Assembly: GCA_030611625.1 (NCBI GenBank)
Contig: JAUWPK010000206.1
Span: 1 to 6,733, forward strand
DNA: 6,733 nucleotides
Source of the DNA: Promethearchaeum sp.
GTDB taxonomy: Archaea > Asgardarchaeota > Lokiarchaeia > Sigyniarchaeales > Promethearchaeaceae
Direction of reading: 5' to 3'
Shown: positions 1 through 5,979 of the stretch, piece after piece
How positions within the stretch are numbered: the first letter of the stretch is position 1
How the letters are laid out: each line of letters begins with the position of its first letter
Made by a program: the position numbers and the translations under genes
The notes under the pieces: model-generated
The model's input: the letters and a program-made list of their open reading frames with translations, nothing else
Database searches by the model: none
What the model was told of the DNA's origin: nothing

Positions 1-43
1 AGTAAGAAAATTCAAGAATTTGAAAAGAATTGAAAGAGTGAGG

Positions 44-71
44 GATAAATCACTATTAAGGATGATTTATC
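44..71. repeat. 9-bp inverted repeat with 10-nt loop
   Basis: GATAAATCA and TGATTTATC form a perfect 9-bp stem around a 10-nt loop. It sits beyond the oligo-T tract of paralogue 1 and could stabilise transcript ends or terminate transcription from the left. The rest of 1-138 shows no gene. Confidence 0.4.
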
Positions 72-76
72 TGTTA

Positions 77-101
77 TTCTTTATTCCATAAATTAAAAAA
101 A
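77..101 (-). repeat. 25-bp direct repeat, copy 1, in the 3' flank of paralogue 1
   Basis: This 25-bp segment is identical to 1633-1657. It lies 38 bp past the stop of paralogue 1, and the matching copy lies 41 bp past the stop of paralogue 3. The bases between repeat and stop are also similar. The two copies are therefore duplicated 3' flanks of the gene family. Confidence 0.8.
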
Positions 102-104
102 AAA
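95..104 (-). terminator. Oligo-T terminator after paralogue 1
   Basis: Ten consecutive T on the minus strand, about 35 bp past the stop, with no GC-rich hairpin immediately before it. This is the archaeal type of terminator. An inverted repeat at 44-71 lies just beyond. Confidence 0.45.
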
Positions 105-138
105 TACTCTCTCTCTTATTATATTTAAGCCATTTTAC

Positions 139-804
139 TTAAGACGATGAGATTTCTATAACTAATATAATCCCATATATTATTAAATAACAAGAAATTA
201 TACAAAAAATTGCCATAATTATCGTAAAGATTATTAATTGTGTTATTTGACTTTTAGGCGTATATGGTGTTGTACTTAATGCTTGAGAATCAATATTGAT
301 TTGTGTGTTATCGGCTAAAAATTTATTCAACTTTTGAGCAAATTCAGTAGAATTTTCACTATCGAGATAATTTGTTAAGTATTTTGGTCGTCTAGATTGA
401 AAACATAATGCTAGAAATTGGTATTGAGTAACTCGACTTCTGGGATTAGCCCAGATATTATGAACTTCAAAATGTTTTATTTCAATAAATGGATAAGATT
501 TAGAAAAAATGTGATAATTTCCCCAATGGGATTCATAAATTAATGAACGATTTGGCTCATCAATTTTAAAAATTAAAGTTACTTCTTTTCTTAAAATTCC
601 TATACTCAATGGTATCAATACAGTTAAACCAACAAAAACATGTAAGGCAAATGTAGGCACTATATTGGTTGGATCTGTAAGATCTACCTCTATTATTGTA
701 TAAATTGTCACCAGAATCCAAACTCCGCTCATTATAGAAGAGATTAGCATTGCTTTTTTAGTAGCAGTTTTGATTGGTAATTCATATTTAGGTGTTGATT
801 CCAT
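139..804 (-). CDS. Three-helix membrane protein with PH-like core, paralogue 1 of 3
   Basis: I do not recognise a named family. The 221-residue product has two predicted membrane helices near the N terminus (about residues 19-38 and 51-71), a soluble stretch (about 72-185) and a strongly hydrophobic C-terminal helix (about 188-216). The soluble core has alternating short strands, a conserved ESHWGNY (91-97) and FEVHN (112-116), then a final amphipathic helix (ENSTEFAQKLNKFLAD). This order resembles bacterial PH-like membrane proteins of the YdbT/YcxB type, but that is an inference from pattern alone. It is paralogous to the two genes upstream on the same strand. Its start is 12 bp after the stop of the neighbour, with GTGAT as a short Shine-Dalgarno, so the two are probably one transcript. 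The N terminus differs most from the other copies, while the linker before the last helix (ALSTTPYTPKSQ) matches the adjacent copy. No catalytic residues are apparent; a structural or membrane-associated role is possible but unproven. Confidence 0.85.
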   Translation of the reverse strand: MESTPKYELPIKTATKKAMLISSIMSGVWILVTIYTIIEVDLTDPTNIVPTFALHVFVGLTVLIPLSIGILRKEVTLIFKIDEPNRSLIYESHWGNYHIFSKSYPFIEIKHFEVHNIWANPRSRVTQYQFLALCFQSRRPKYLTNYLDSENSTEFAQKLNKFLADNTQINIDSQALSTTPYTPKSQITQLIIFTIIMAIFCIISCYLIIYGIILVIEISSS

Positions 805-816
805 TATAAATCACTA
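805..816 (-). promoter_or_regulatory. Short intergenic spacer with GTGAT Shine-Dalgarno for paralogue 1
   Basis: The 12-nt spacer between the paralogue 2 stop and the paralogue 1 start contains AGTGAT on the minus strand, a partial match to GGTGAT. Such close spacing leaves no room for a promoter, so paralogue 1 is likely co-transcribed with paralogue 2. Confidence 0.5.
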
Positions 817-1473
817 TTATGGTAACGTTAAAATAATAACAACTACTACAATAGCAATAACTAGTACAATACAAGTAATTGCAATATATATAGTAATGAA
901 TGTTTTCTGACTCTTAGGAGTATATGGTGTTGTACTCAAAGCTCGGAAATCGATATTGATTTGTGTGTAATCAGCTAAGAATTTATTCAAATTTTGTGCA
1001 AATTCAGTAGAATTTTCGTTATCCAAAAAATTGGTTAAATATTTTGGTCTTCGATTTTGAAAGCATAAAGCTAAAAGTTGGTTTTGAGTTACTTGATGCC
1101 TAAATCCTTTTTTATTAGCATACACATTATGAACTTCAAATCCTTTTATTTCATTAAGAGGATAAGATTTAGAAAAAGTTAGATAATTTCCCCAGTGAGA
1201 TTCAAGAATTAATGCACTTTTTTGTTCGTCTAATTTAAAAATTAAATTTAATTCTCTTCTTAAAAATCCAAATATTACAGGTAAGATTACAATTAAACCA
1301 ATAAAGATATGTAATGCTATTTCACCGTTTCTAGTAAGTGGATCGTTAAGATCTGCTTTCGTCAAAGTAAGGACTAACATGAATATCCAAACTACTGTCA
1401 TTAATGCAGAGAATTGAAATGCACCTTTGGTGTTTGTCTGTTTCATTAAATTAAATTCTGGTTTAGATTCCAT
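817..1473 (-). CDS. Three-helix membrane protein with PH-like core, paralogue 2 of 3
   Basis: This 218-residue paralogue has the same layout: helices at about residues 20-40 and 52-71, a soluble core to about 185, and a C-terminal helix rich in Ile/Val. The core motifs ESHWGNY, FEVHN, LALCFQ, RPKYLTN and ENSTEFAQ are kept. Its first 70 residues are close to paralogue 3 (MKQTNTKGAF, then FSALMTV), but its linker before the last helix follows paralogue 1, so it looks like a recombinant of the two. The start is well supported: GGAGATGATC lies 11 nt upstream of the ATG and differs from the ideal GGAGGTGATC at one base. It is the first gene of a likely two-gene unit with paralogue 1. The function is unknown. 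Conservation of the soluble core against drift of the last helix suggests that the core does the work. Confidence 0.87.
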   Translation of the reverse strand: MESKPEFNLMKQTNTKGAFQFSALMTVVWIFMLVLTLTKADLNDPLTRNGEIALHIFIGLIVILPVIFGFLRRELNLIFKLDEQKSALILESHWGNYLTFSKSYPLNEIKGFEVHNVYANKKGFRHQVTQNQLLALCFQNRRPKYLTNFLDNENSTEFAQNLNKFLADYTQINIDFRALSTTPYTPKSQKTFITIYIAITCIVLVIAIVVVVIILTLP

Positions 1474-1484
1474 GACAATTTATA

Positions 1485-1494
1485 GATCATCTCC
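1485..1494 (-). promoter_or_regulatory. Strong Shine-Dalgarno for paralogue 2
   Basis: The minus strand reads GGAGATGATC, a nine-of-ten match to GGAGGTGATC, the complement of the conserved 16S rRNA 3' end. It ends 11 nt before the ATG at 1473. It is the only near-full-length SD in the window and fixes this start. The other two paralogues have a short one or none. Confidence 0.75.
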
Positions 1495-1517
1495 TTAATA
1501 AAGTCATCTGCCACTCA

Positions 1518-1534
1518 AATAACCACAGGTTATT
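1518..1534. promoter_or_regulatory. 17-bp inverted repeat, possible operator of the paralogue 2-1 unit
   Basis: AATAACC-ACA-GGTTATT is a perfect 7-bp inverted repeat with a 3-bp centre. It lies 45 bp upstream of the paralogue 2 start, just downstream (in the minus direction) of an AT-rich TATA-like stretch at about 1541-1560. That is where an archaeal repressor would block the start site. It stands out by its GC-containing arms in otherwise AT-rich DNA. Regulator unknown. Confidence 0.35.
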
Positions 1535-1540
1535 AGTAAA

Positions 1541-1560
1541 ATAATTTTAAAAAATATAAT
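1541..1560 (-). promoter_or_regulatory. Candidate TATA region for the paralogue 2-1 unit
   Basis: The minus strand carries a run of T and A containing TTTTTTAAAATTAT, about 70-85 bp upstream of the paralogue 2 ATG. Its placement relative to the palindrome and the strong SD fits a promoter, but base composition alone could produce it. Confidence 0.3.
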
Positions 1561-1632
1561 TGGTACTTTATGGAAATAAGTTATGGAAAATTATTATAGA
1601 GGATTTTAAAAAACCGAGTGCATTATTTAATT

Positions 1633-1657
1633 TTCTTTATTCCATAAATTAAAAAAA
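1633..1657 (-). repeat. 25-bp direct repeat, copy 2, in the 3' flank of paralogue 3
   Basis: Identical to 77-101 and in the equivalent position after paralogue 3. Paralogue 2 has no such flank; its stop runs straight into paralogue 1. This indicates that the duplicated unit included gene plus 3' flank, and that the paralogue 2-1 junction was formed by a separate event. Confidence 0.8.
1651..1657 (-). terminator. Oligo-T terminator after paralogue 3
   Basis: Seven T on the minus strand about 40 bp past the stop, in the position equivalent to the tract after paralogue 1. The preceding minus-strand A-run (1661-1670) could pair weakly with it. It suggests paralogue 3 is transcribed separately from paralogues 2 and 1. 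Confidence 0.4.
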
Positions 1658-1697
1658 GAATTTTTTTTTTCTTTTTCATTATGTTTATGACATATTA

Positions 1698-2357
1698 TTA
1701 CTTTATTGAGACAAGAAGAACTATAACTGTTACAATCGCACCGACTATTACAATAAAAGTAAATGCCAAAATTATATAAAGAAATTTTTCTTGACTCTTA
1801 CGTGTATATGGTGTTGCATGTTCAGATTGTGAAGTAATTCTGATTTGTGTGTTATCTGCTAGAAATTTATTCAAATTTTGGGCAAATTCAGTAGAATTTT
1901 CGTTATCTAAAAAATTTGTTAAATATTTTGGCCTATTTGATTGAAAACATAATGCTAAAAGTTGGTTTTGAGTAGTTTGATATCTTGTACCTTTTTTATT
2001 AGCAATTACATTATGAACTTCAAATCCTTTTATTTCTTTAAGTGGATAATATTTAGAAAAAGTTAGATAATTTCCCCAGTGAGATTCAAGAATTAATGCA
2101 CCCTTTGGCTCATCTACTTTAAAAATTAAAGTTAATTCTTTTCTTAAGAATCCAAATATTACAGGTATGATTACAATTAAACCAATGATGATATGTAACC
2201 CAATAAAACCGTTTCTATTAAGTGGATCGTTAAGATCTGCTTTCATAAAAGTAAGTACTAACATGAATATCCAAGCTACTGTCATTAATGCAGAGAATTT
2301 AAATGCACCTTTGGTGTTTGTTTGTTTCATTAAAACAAATTCTGGTCTAGATTCCAT
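1698..2357 (-). CDS. Three-helix membrane protein with PH-like core, paralogue 3 of 3
   Basis: This 219-residue paralogue is nearest to paralogue 2 over its N-terminal helices and soluble core (for example LTFSK, KEIKGFEVHN, NQLLALCFQ), but it differs in the linker before the last helix (SEHATPYTRKSQ). Two N-terminal helices, a PH-like soluble core and a C-terminal helix are predicted from hydrophobicity. It appears to be its own transcription unit: an oligo-T 3' flank and 224 bp separate it from paralogue 2. No Shine-Dalgarno is visible before the chosen ATG. That ATG is preferred because MESRPEF aligns with the MES-starts of the other two copies. Another ATG followed by the same MES codons lies 38 bp upstream but is out of frame and stops after 21 codons. 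Function is unknown; a divergently transcribed operon begins 268 bp away. Confidence 0.84.
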   Translation of the reverse strand: MESRPEFVLMKQTNTKGAFKFSALMTVAWIFMLVLTFMKADLNDPLNRNGFIGLHIIIGLIVIIPVIFGFLRKELTLIFKVDEPKGALILESHWGNYLTFSKYYPLKEIKGFEVHNVIANKKGTRYQTTQNQLLALCFQSNRPKYLTNFLDNENSTEFAQNLNKFLADNTQIRITSQSEHATPYTRKSQEKFLYIILAFTFIVIVGAIVTVIVLLVSIK

Positions 2358-2375
2358 AACATTTTATTAATTAAT

Positions 2376-2402
2376 TGACAATTTATAGATTCCATGACAA
2401 TT
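2376..2402 (-). repeat. Scrambled partial copies of a paralogue start region upstream of paralogue 3
   Basis: 2386-2402 is identical over 17 bp to 1464-1480 (the paralogue 2 start codon with flanks), and 2376-2390 is identical over 15 bp to 1473-1487 (the paralogue 2 leader next to that start). The two pieces overlap here in the opposite order from the original. The copy carries an ATG and the MES codons at 2395-2387 but opens out of frame with paralogue 3. It is a duplication scar, not a gene. Confidence 0.7.
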
Positions 2403-2540
2403 GTTTAAGAGTAATGGTGATACAAAATTCTTCACTAAAAAACATTCGGAATATATGTGTTGAATCGAACGTAAAAATTTAAATGTTTGTTTCTCATATA
2501 TAATTATATAGTTCTACAAAAAAATTATCTTAATATTATA

Positions 2541-2554
2541 TTTAATAAAATATA
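2541..2554 (+). promoter_or_regulatory. Candidate TATA box for the GT2-PIG-L-BshC operon
   Basis: TTTAATAAAATATA resembles an archaeal TATA element. It would place a transcription start near 2575-2580 and a leader of about 50 nt before the operon. The whole region is AT-rich, so this is a weak call; a second TATA-like palindrome (TATATAATTATATA) lies at 2497-2510. Confidence 0.35.
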
Positions 2555-2613
2555 GGTACAATGAAAGATAACATTCAAAATTCATAATCAATACATATAA
2601 AAAAGAAAAAAAA

Positions 2614-2619
2614 GAGGAT
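2614..2619 (+). promoter_or_regulatory. Shine-Dalgarno for the glycosyltransferase
   Basis: GAGGAT lies 6 nt upstream of the ATG at 2626 in an A-rich leader. It supports this start for the first gene of the operon. Confidence 0.6.
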
Positions 2620-2625
2620 AGGATA

Positions 2626-3603
2626 ATGGGAATAGGAAAAAATGAAAAAATATTGCTATTTCTACCTTGTTTTAATGAAGAGGAAAACTGCATTAGAGTT
2701 CTAAATGAACTTCACACCCAAAAATCTCTTGTTGAAACCAATTTTCCTATAAATTTTGATATTTTAATCATCAATGATGGCTCCACTGATAATACTGCTT
2801 TAATTCTTGCTCAAAACCACCATTTATTAGATTTTACTGTTATAGATTTATCTGAGAATAAGGGATATGGATACGCGCTAAAAACTGGATTTAAATTTGC
2901 TCAGGAAAATAATTATGATTTTGCGATTTCATTTGATATTGACGGTCAACATGAATCAAAATTCATTTATGATTTTATTGAATTCATTTTAAATGATACT
3001 TCAAATTTTGATATTTTATCTGGAACTCGGTATAAAGATCCCCAATTATTTTGGCAGAACCCTTGGAAAGACAGATTTTTGGTAAATGCAGTAATAACAG
3101 GAGTCTTGAATAATTTTGGCTTTTCTTTAACAGATGCATTTTGTGGATTCAAAGTCTATCGGGTTGATCGGCTCGATTGTCTAAAAATTTCACTCGATGG
3201 TTATGAAATGGCTATTGAACTCCTAATGGAAGCCCATAAAAATAATTTTCATATTGTTGAATTCCCAGTTCCTGTTATATATAAGGATCGTGATGAAATC
3301 CTTAAAAAACGCACCAATGAGAGTTTTCTCTTTAAGGAAGGAGAGAAAAGGGTAGAGAAATATCTTAGAATAATATCAAAATATGTAGGACATAGCATAG
3401 TTCACGAGATCCAATATATCCAAGAGATTTTCCGCACATTTTTTAATTCGTATGAAGATATATCAAAATTTAATTTTGAAGAAATAAAAGAGAAAATTGT
3501 TGAGGAAATATCCTCATTACAACCTATAGAATTTACAGAAATTCAGTGCAATCATGATGACCCTAAAACTCGATGTACTTGCTGTGGGTGCACATCCCGA
3601 TGA
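2626..3603 (+). CDS. GT-A fold family 2 glycosyltransferase (DPM1/DpgS-like), soluble
   Basis: This 325-residue protein begins with the family 2 signature LPCFNEEEN (13-21), followed by the nucleotide-binding IINDGSTDNT (48-57) and the metal-binding DxD as DID (104-106). SGTRY (132-136) and DAFCGFKVYR (170-179) match the acceptor-side motifs of polyprenyl-phosphate-sugar synthases and related enzymes. It lacks C-terminal membrane helices, so it probably acts in the cytoplasm or at the membrane surface. The donor and acceptor cannot be read from the sequence. The last 80 or so residues are a helical extension ending in a cysteine-rich tail (Cys 308, 317, 319, 320, 322). That tail is encoded inside the 50-bp overlap with the next gene. 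GAGGAT lies 6 nt before the ATG. It is the first gene of an operon with a PIG-L deacetylase and a BshC-family gene, so it may supply the sugar substrate they modify. It is not a GT4 BshA. Confidence 0.9.
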   Translation: MGIGKNEKILLFLPCFNEEENCIRVLNELHTQKSLVETNFPINFDILIINDGSTDNTALILAQNHHLLDFTVIDLSENKGYGYALKTGFKFAQENNYDFAISFDIDGQHESKFIYDFIEFILNDTSNFDILSGTRYKDPQLFWQNPWKDRFLVNAVITGVLNNFGFSLTDAFCGFKVYRVDRLDCLKISLDGYEMAIELLMEAHKNNFHIVEFPVPVIYKDRDEILKKRTNESFLFKEGEKRVEKYLRIISKYVGHSIVHEIQYIQEIFRTFFNSYEDISKFNFEEIKEKIVEEISSLQPIEFTEIQCNHDDPKTRCTCCGCTSR

Positions 3604-4246
3604 TGTTGAAATTGGCTGTGGTGGTTTATTAGCCCATTATAAAAAAATGGGAAAAACTACAGGAATTTTAGATCTTACAAACGGTATGCCCACTCCTTTC
3701 GGAACCGTAGAACAGCGCTTAGCGGAAGCGAAGAAAGCAGCGGAGATTCTAAGGGTTGATGTAAGGATAACTTTAGATATGAAAAATCGTTATCTTGAAA
3801 ATACTATTGAGAATAGAATAAAAATTGCAGATGTATTTAGGCAATATCGACCAAGAGTTATTATCACAAATCCTTCCGAAGATTTTCATCCTGACCACGT
3901 CGCATGCCATCAATTGGTAAATGCAGCAATATTCCAAGCAAAATTAACAAATACTGATTCAAAATTTCCTGAATATTACCCACCAAGAGTTCTATATTAT
4001 GATCAATCACATATTAAAAAACAACGCAAATTAGATTTTCTTATCGACATTTCTGATTCTTTAGAAGATAAAATTAGAGCGTTAGAAGCTTATAAATCAC
4101 AATTTATTGAAAATAAAAATAATAATATTATTTTTAGCTATATTAGAGACAAAGCAAGCTATTTAGGTAATCAAATAGGCGTAAAATATGCTGAAGGTTT
4201 AATCTGTCCCTCTTACTTTAGAATTAACGACATAACAATGATATAA
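3554..4246 (+). CDS. bshB1: PIG-L family N-acetylglucosamine deacetylase, BshB1-like
   Basis: This 230-residue protein matches the PIG-L/LmbE zinc deacetylase family over its length. The first metal site is AHPDD (13-17), where His14 and Asp17 should bind zinc and Asp16 act as the general base. The third ligand is His115 in HPDH (112-115), and DLTNGMPTPFGT and EAYKSQF are typical of the BshB1 branch. Known members remove acetate from GlcNAc-malate (bacillithiol), GlcNAc-inositol (mycothiol) or GlcNAc-phosphatidylinositol (GPI anchors). The substrate here is not determined, but the BshC-family gene 2 bp downstream points to a bacillithiol-like route. The start is ATG-ATG at 3554/3557; either would keep the conserved DVLAVGAHPDD. 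It overlaps the glycosyltransferase by 50 bp with no strong Shine-Dalgarno, which suggests translational coupling. The gene symbol reflects family resemblance, not proven function. Confidence 0.9.
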   Translation: MMTLKLDVLAVGAHPDDVEIGCGGLLAHYKKMGKTTGILDLTNGMPTPFGTVEQRLAEAKKAAEILRVDVRITLDMKNRYLENTIENRIKIADVFRQYRPRVIITNPSEDFHPDHVACHQLVNAAIFQAKLTNTDSKFPEYYPPRVLYYDQSHIKKQRKLDFLIDISDSLEDKIRALEAYKSQFIENKNNNIIFSYIRDKASYLGNQIGVKYAEGLICPSYFRINDITMI

Positions 4247-4248
4247 AA

Positions 4249-5958
4249 ATGACACAGATAGATAAAGACGCTCTAAATTCGTATAAAAAGTGGGCAATTG
4301 GAAATGAATCTTCTTGGATATCAGATCAGATGCAAGATTTCATCCCTCATTCTATGAAAAATGCAATAGATCTCGCAAAACGAAATTTTGGAAAGAATTT
4401 ATCTTTTCAAAATGATAGAGATTTAAAGGAAAAGCTTGGTAAAATCTTTGAGGAAACTACTAAAAAATATAATTTATTTACAGAAAAAGCGAAAAATCAT
4501 CTTGAAGTTTTTTATCAAAATGGTTTAGGGATTGAAGTTGCGCATCAGCCAAAATTTCTCGGAGGAGAACGGTTTGTGTATAACAAATTATCATGTGGGG
4601 CAATGTTTGCACAAAAAGAAGATAATTTTTTTCCATTTTTTTATAATGCGGATTATGATAAAGTTCATCCTGAATTAATTAAAACTCATTTCCCTTTATA
4701 CAACTCTAAATCGGGATTTTCTTCATCGATCTCAAATTCGCAAGAGCTTGAATATAATGAAGCAAGAATTAAGGATTTGCCCTTACCGACAGAAGAAGAA
4801 ATCAATAATTACTTAAAGAATATTAAAGAGAAATATTTATTCTCAATTAAAGCGATTGTGAATGACAAATGGCAACAAAAACTCATTGAAGAACGATTTG
4901 AAACTACTTCACACCTAATCAAATCGAGTTGGGCAAAATCTAAAGAATATCCGGATTTATTTGTTAACATAATTGGTAATTTCTCAAACATAGTATATAA
5001 TCAAGGATTTCTTTTCCTTTCAGCGAGTGATCCAGAGTATCGAAAGCTTCTAATCCCACAATATGAATTCCTATTAAAAAATCAAGAAAAATATTATTCC
5101 AATTACGATACAATTAGAAATAAATTCTTACAACTTGGGATCAATCCACCTTTACGAGAAATAAAACCCAGTTTGATACCATTTTTTTATGAGTGCCAAA
5201 CTCCAAACTGCTTCCATCAACGAATTCAACTTCATCACGAAACACGCGGTTCCAAGATTTTAATAAAAGGAATTTGTTCTAAATGTAAAACACCAATAGA
5301 ATTTGAAACCTATAATAATCATCCTGATTTATCCGATATCGGTTTAAACCTCACCCCTCGAGTTGAATCTCGGCAAAATCTTGTATCTAGCACAATTCCT
5401 ATTGGGATCCATGTGGCTGGAACTGGAGAAGCGCGTTATTATACTATGGGGATCCCAATTTTTAAGAATATCAATCCGAAAGTAATTCTTCCCGTTATTT
5501 ATTTCTATAATAAAACCACCATGAATACAGTTATTACTCGGAATCTGGAACAACAACTTATCGATCTTCAAATCCCCGGATTTTTAGATAATTTGGAAAT
5601 TTTAATGAAGAATACCGGAAAATTCAATAAACTATGTAAAAAGCAAGAAAATGAACAAGAATTTTCAAATCGGAGAGAAAAATCAATCGAATTATTAAAT
5701 CAAGTCAAAATTTATCTCATTAAATTAGAAGAAACGTGCAATCAATACATAAAAGAAAATCCAAATTCTCCACAATCAAAAATTGTGGCACATTACTTGA
5801 GCAATATGTTTGGAAAGATATCAAAAGAAAAACATGGTCAAGAAGCAGTCTTTAATTGGATAGATTTAAGTATAAAAAATGGCTTAACCCATCTTTTAGA
5901 CGACTACAAACGATTTTACAAACCTTGGCTTCCTCCAGGGTTGGAGATTTTATTTTAA
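4249..5958 (+). CDS. bshC: Divergent BshC-family protein with zinc-ribbon-like insertion
   Basis: BshC enzymes attach cysteine to glucosaminyl-malate, the last step of bacillithiol synthesis. This 569-residue protein is somewhat longer than the usual 540 or so. It has the BshC landmarks in order: HQPKFLGG (99-106) in place of the family HQPGLFGG, FFYNADYD (130-137) where typical members have a W-I-A-x-E-D-H-D segment, and a late block from about 365 to 420 with PRVESRQ (370-376), IPIG (383-386) and AGTGEARYY (390-398), equivalent to the family GGPGEIAYW. A C-terminal helical region (about 455-530) fits the coiled-coil arm known in BshC. Unusual is Cys316-x4-Cys321 with Cys343-x2-Cys346, a zinc-ribbon-like element just before the late block; I do not recall it in bacillary BshC. 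The His of the EDHD segment is replaced by Tyr136, so chemistry or substrate may differ. It follows the deacetylase by 2 bp. Assignment to the family is fairly firm, and cysteine ligation is inferred. Confidence 0.78.
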   Translation: MTQIDKDALNSYKKWAIGNESSWISDQMQDFIPHSMKNAIDLAKRNFGKNLSFQNDRDLKEKLGKIFEETTKKYNLFTEKAKNHLEVFYQNGLGIEVAHQPKFLGGERFVYNKLSCGAMFAQKEDNFFPFFYNADYDKVHPELIKTHFPLYNSKSGFSSSISNSQELEYNEARIKDLPLPTEEEINNYLKNIKEKYLFSIKAIVNDKWQQKLIEERFETTSHLIKSSWAKSKEYPDLFVNIIGNFSNIVYNQGFLFLSASDPEYRKLLIPQYEFLLKNQEKYYSNYDTIRNKFLQLGINPPLREIKPSLIPFFYECQTPNCFHQRIQLHHETRGSKILIKGICSKCKTPIEFETYNNHPDLSDIGLNLTPRVESRQNLVSSTIPIGIHVAGTGEARYYTMGIPIFKNINPKVILPVIYFYNKTTMNTVITRNLEQQLIDLQIPGFLDNLEILMKNTGKFNKLCKKQENEQEFSNRREKSIELLNQVKIYLIKLEETCNQYIKENPNSPQSKIVAHYLSNMFGKISKEKHGQEAVFNWIDLSIKNGLTHLLDDYKRFYKPWLPPGLEILF

Positions 5959-5979
5959 CATTTCAAAGTTGACTTACTA

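Larger units (their letters stand above)
1474..1697. other. Intergenic region between paralogues 3 and 2
   Basis: 224 bp with no open frame of note. From right to left it holds the oligo-T 3' flank of paralogue 3, an AT-rich TATA-like stretch, the 17-bp palindrome and the strong SD of paralogue 2. I see no RNA gene in it. Confidence 0.6.
2358..2625. other. Divergent intergenic region
   Basis: 268 bp between paralogue 3 (leftward) and the glycosyltransferase operon (rightward). It holds the scrambled start-region copies at its left end, several TATA-like elements including a 14-bp palindrome at 2497-2510, and the operon SD at its right end. It must carry promoters for both directions. No structured RNA is evident. 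Confidence 0.6.

Noticed and set aside
45..819. 14-bp identity between 45-58 and 806-819 (ATAAATCACTATTA)
   Set aside because: The second copy is the SD spacer of paralogue 1, so the first might be a relic of another family member to the left. In AT-rich DNA a 14-bp match is near chance level, and no start codon or coding similarity follows it.
2167..2370. 67-codon plus-strand open frame antisense to the start of paralogue 3
   Set aside because: It mirrors the conserved hydrophobic coding sequence of paralogue 3, has no SD, and has no family resemblance.
2463..2471. Minus-strand GTTCGATTC, matching the tRNA T-loop consensus
   Set aside because: The flanking bases do not form a T-stem, and no acceptor stem, D-arm or anticodon arm can be built around it in this AT-rich region.
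2414..2482. 22-codon plus-strand open frame starting ATGGTG in the divergent intergenic region
   Set aside because: Too short, with no SD at a proper distance and no recognisable features; expected by chance.
2626..3603. Calling the glycosyltransferase BshA because of its neighbours
   Set aside because: BshA is a GT4 (GT-B fold) enzyme. This protein has GT-A/GT2 motifs (NDGSTD, DxD), so it is not an orthologue whatever its pathway.
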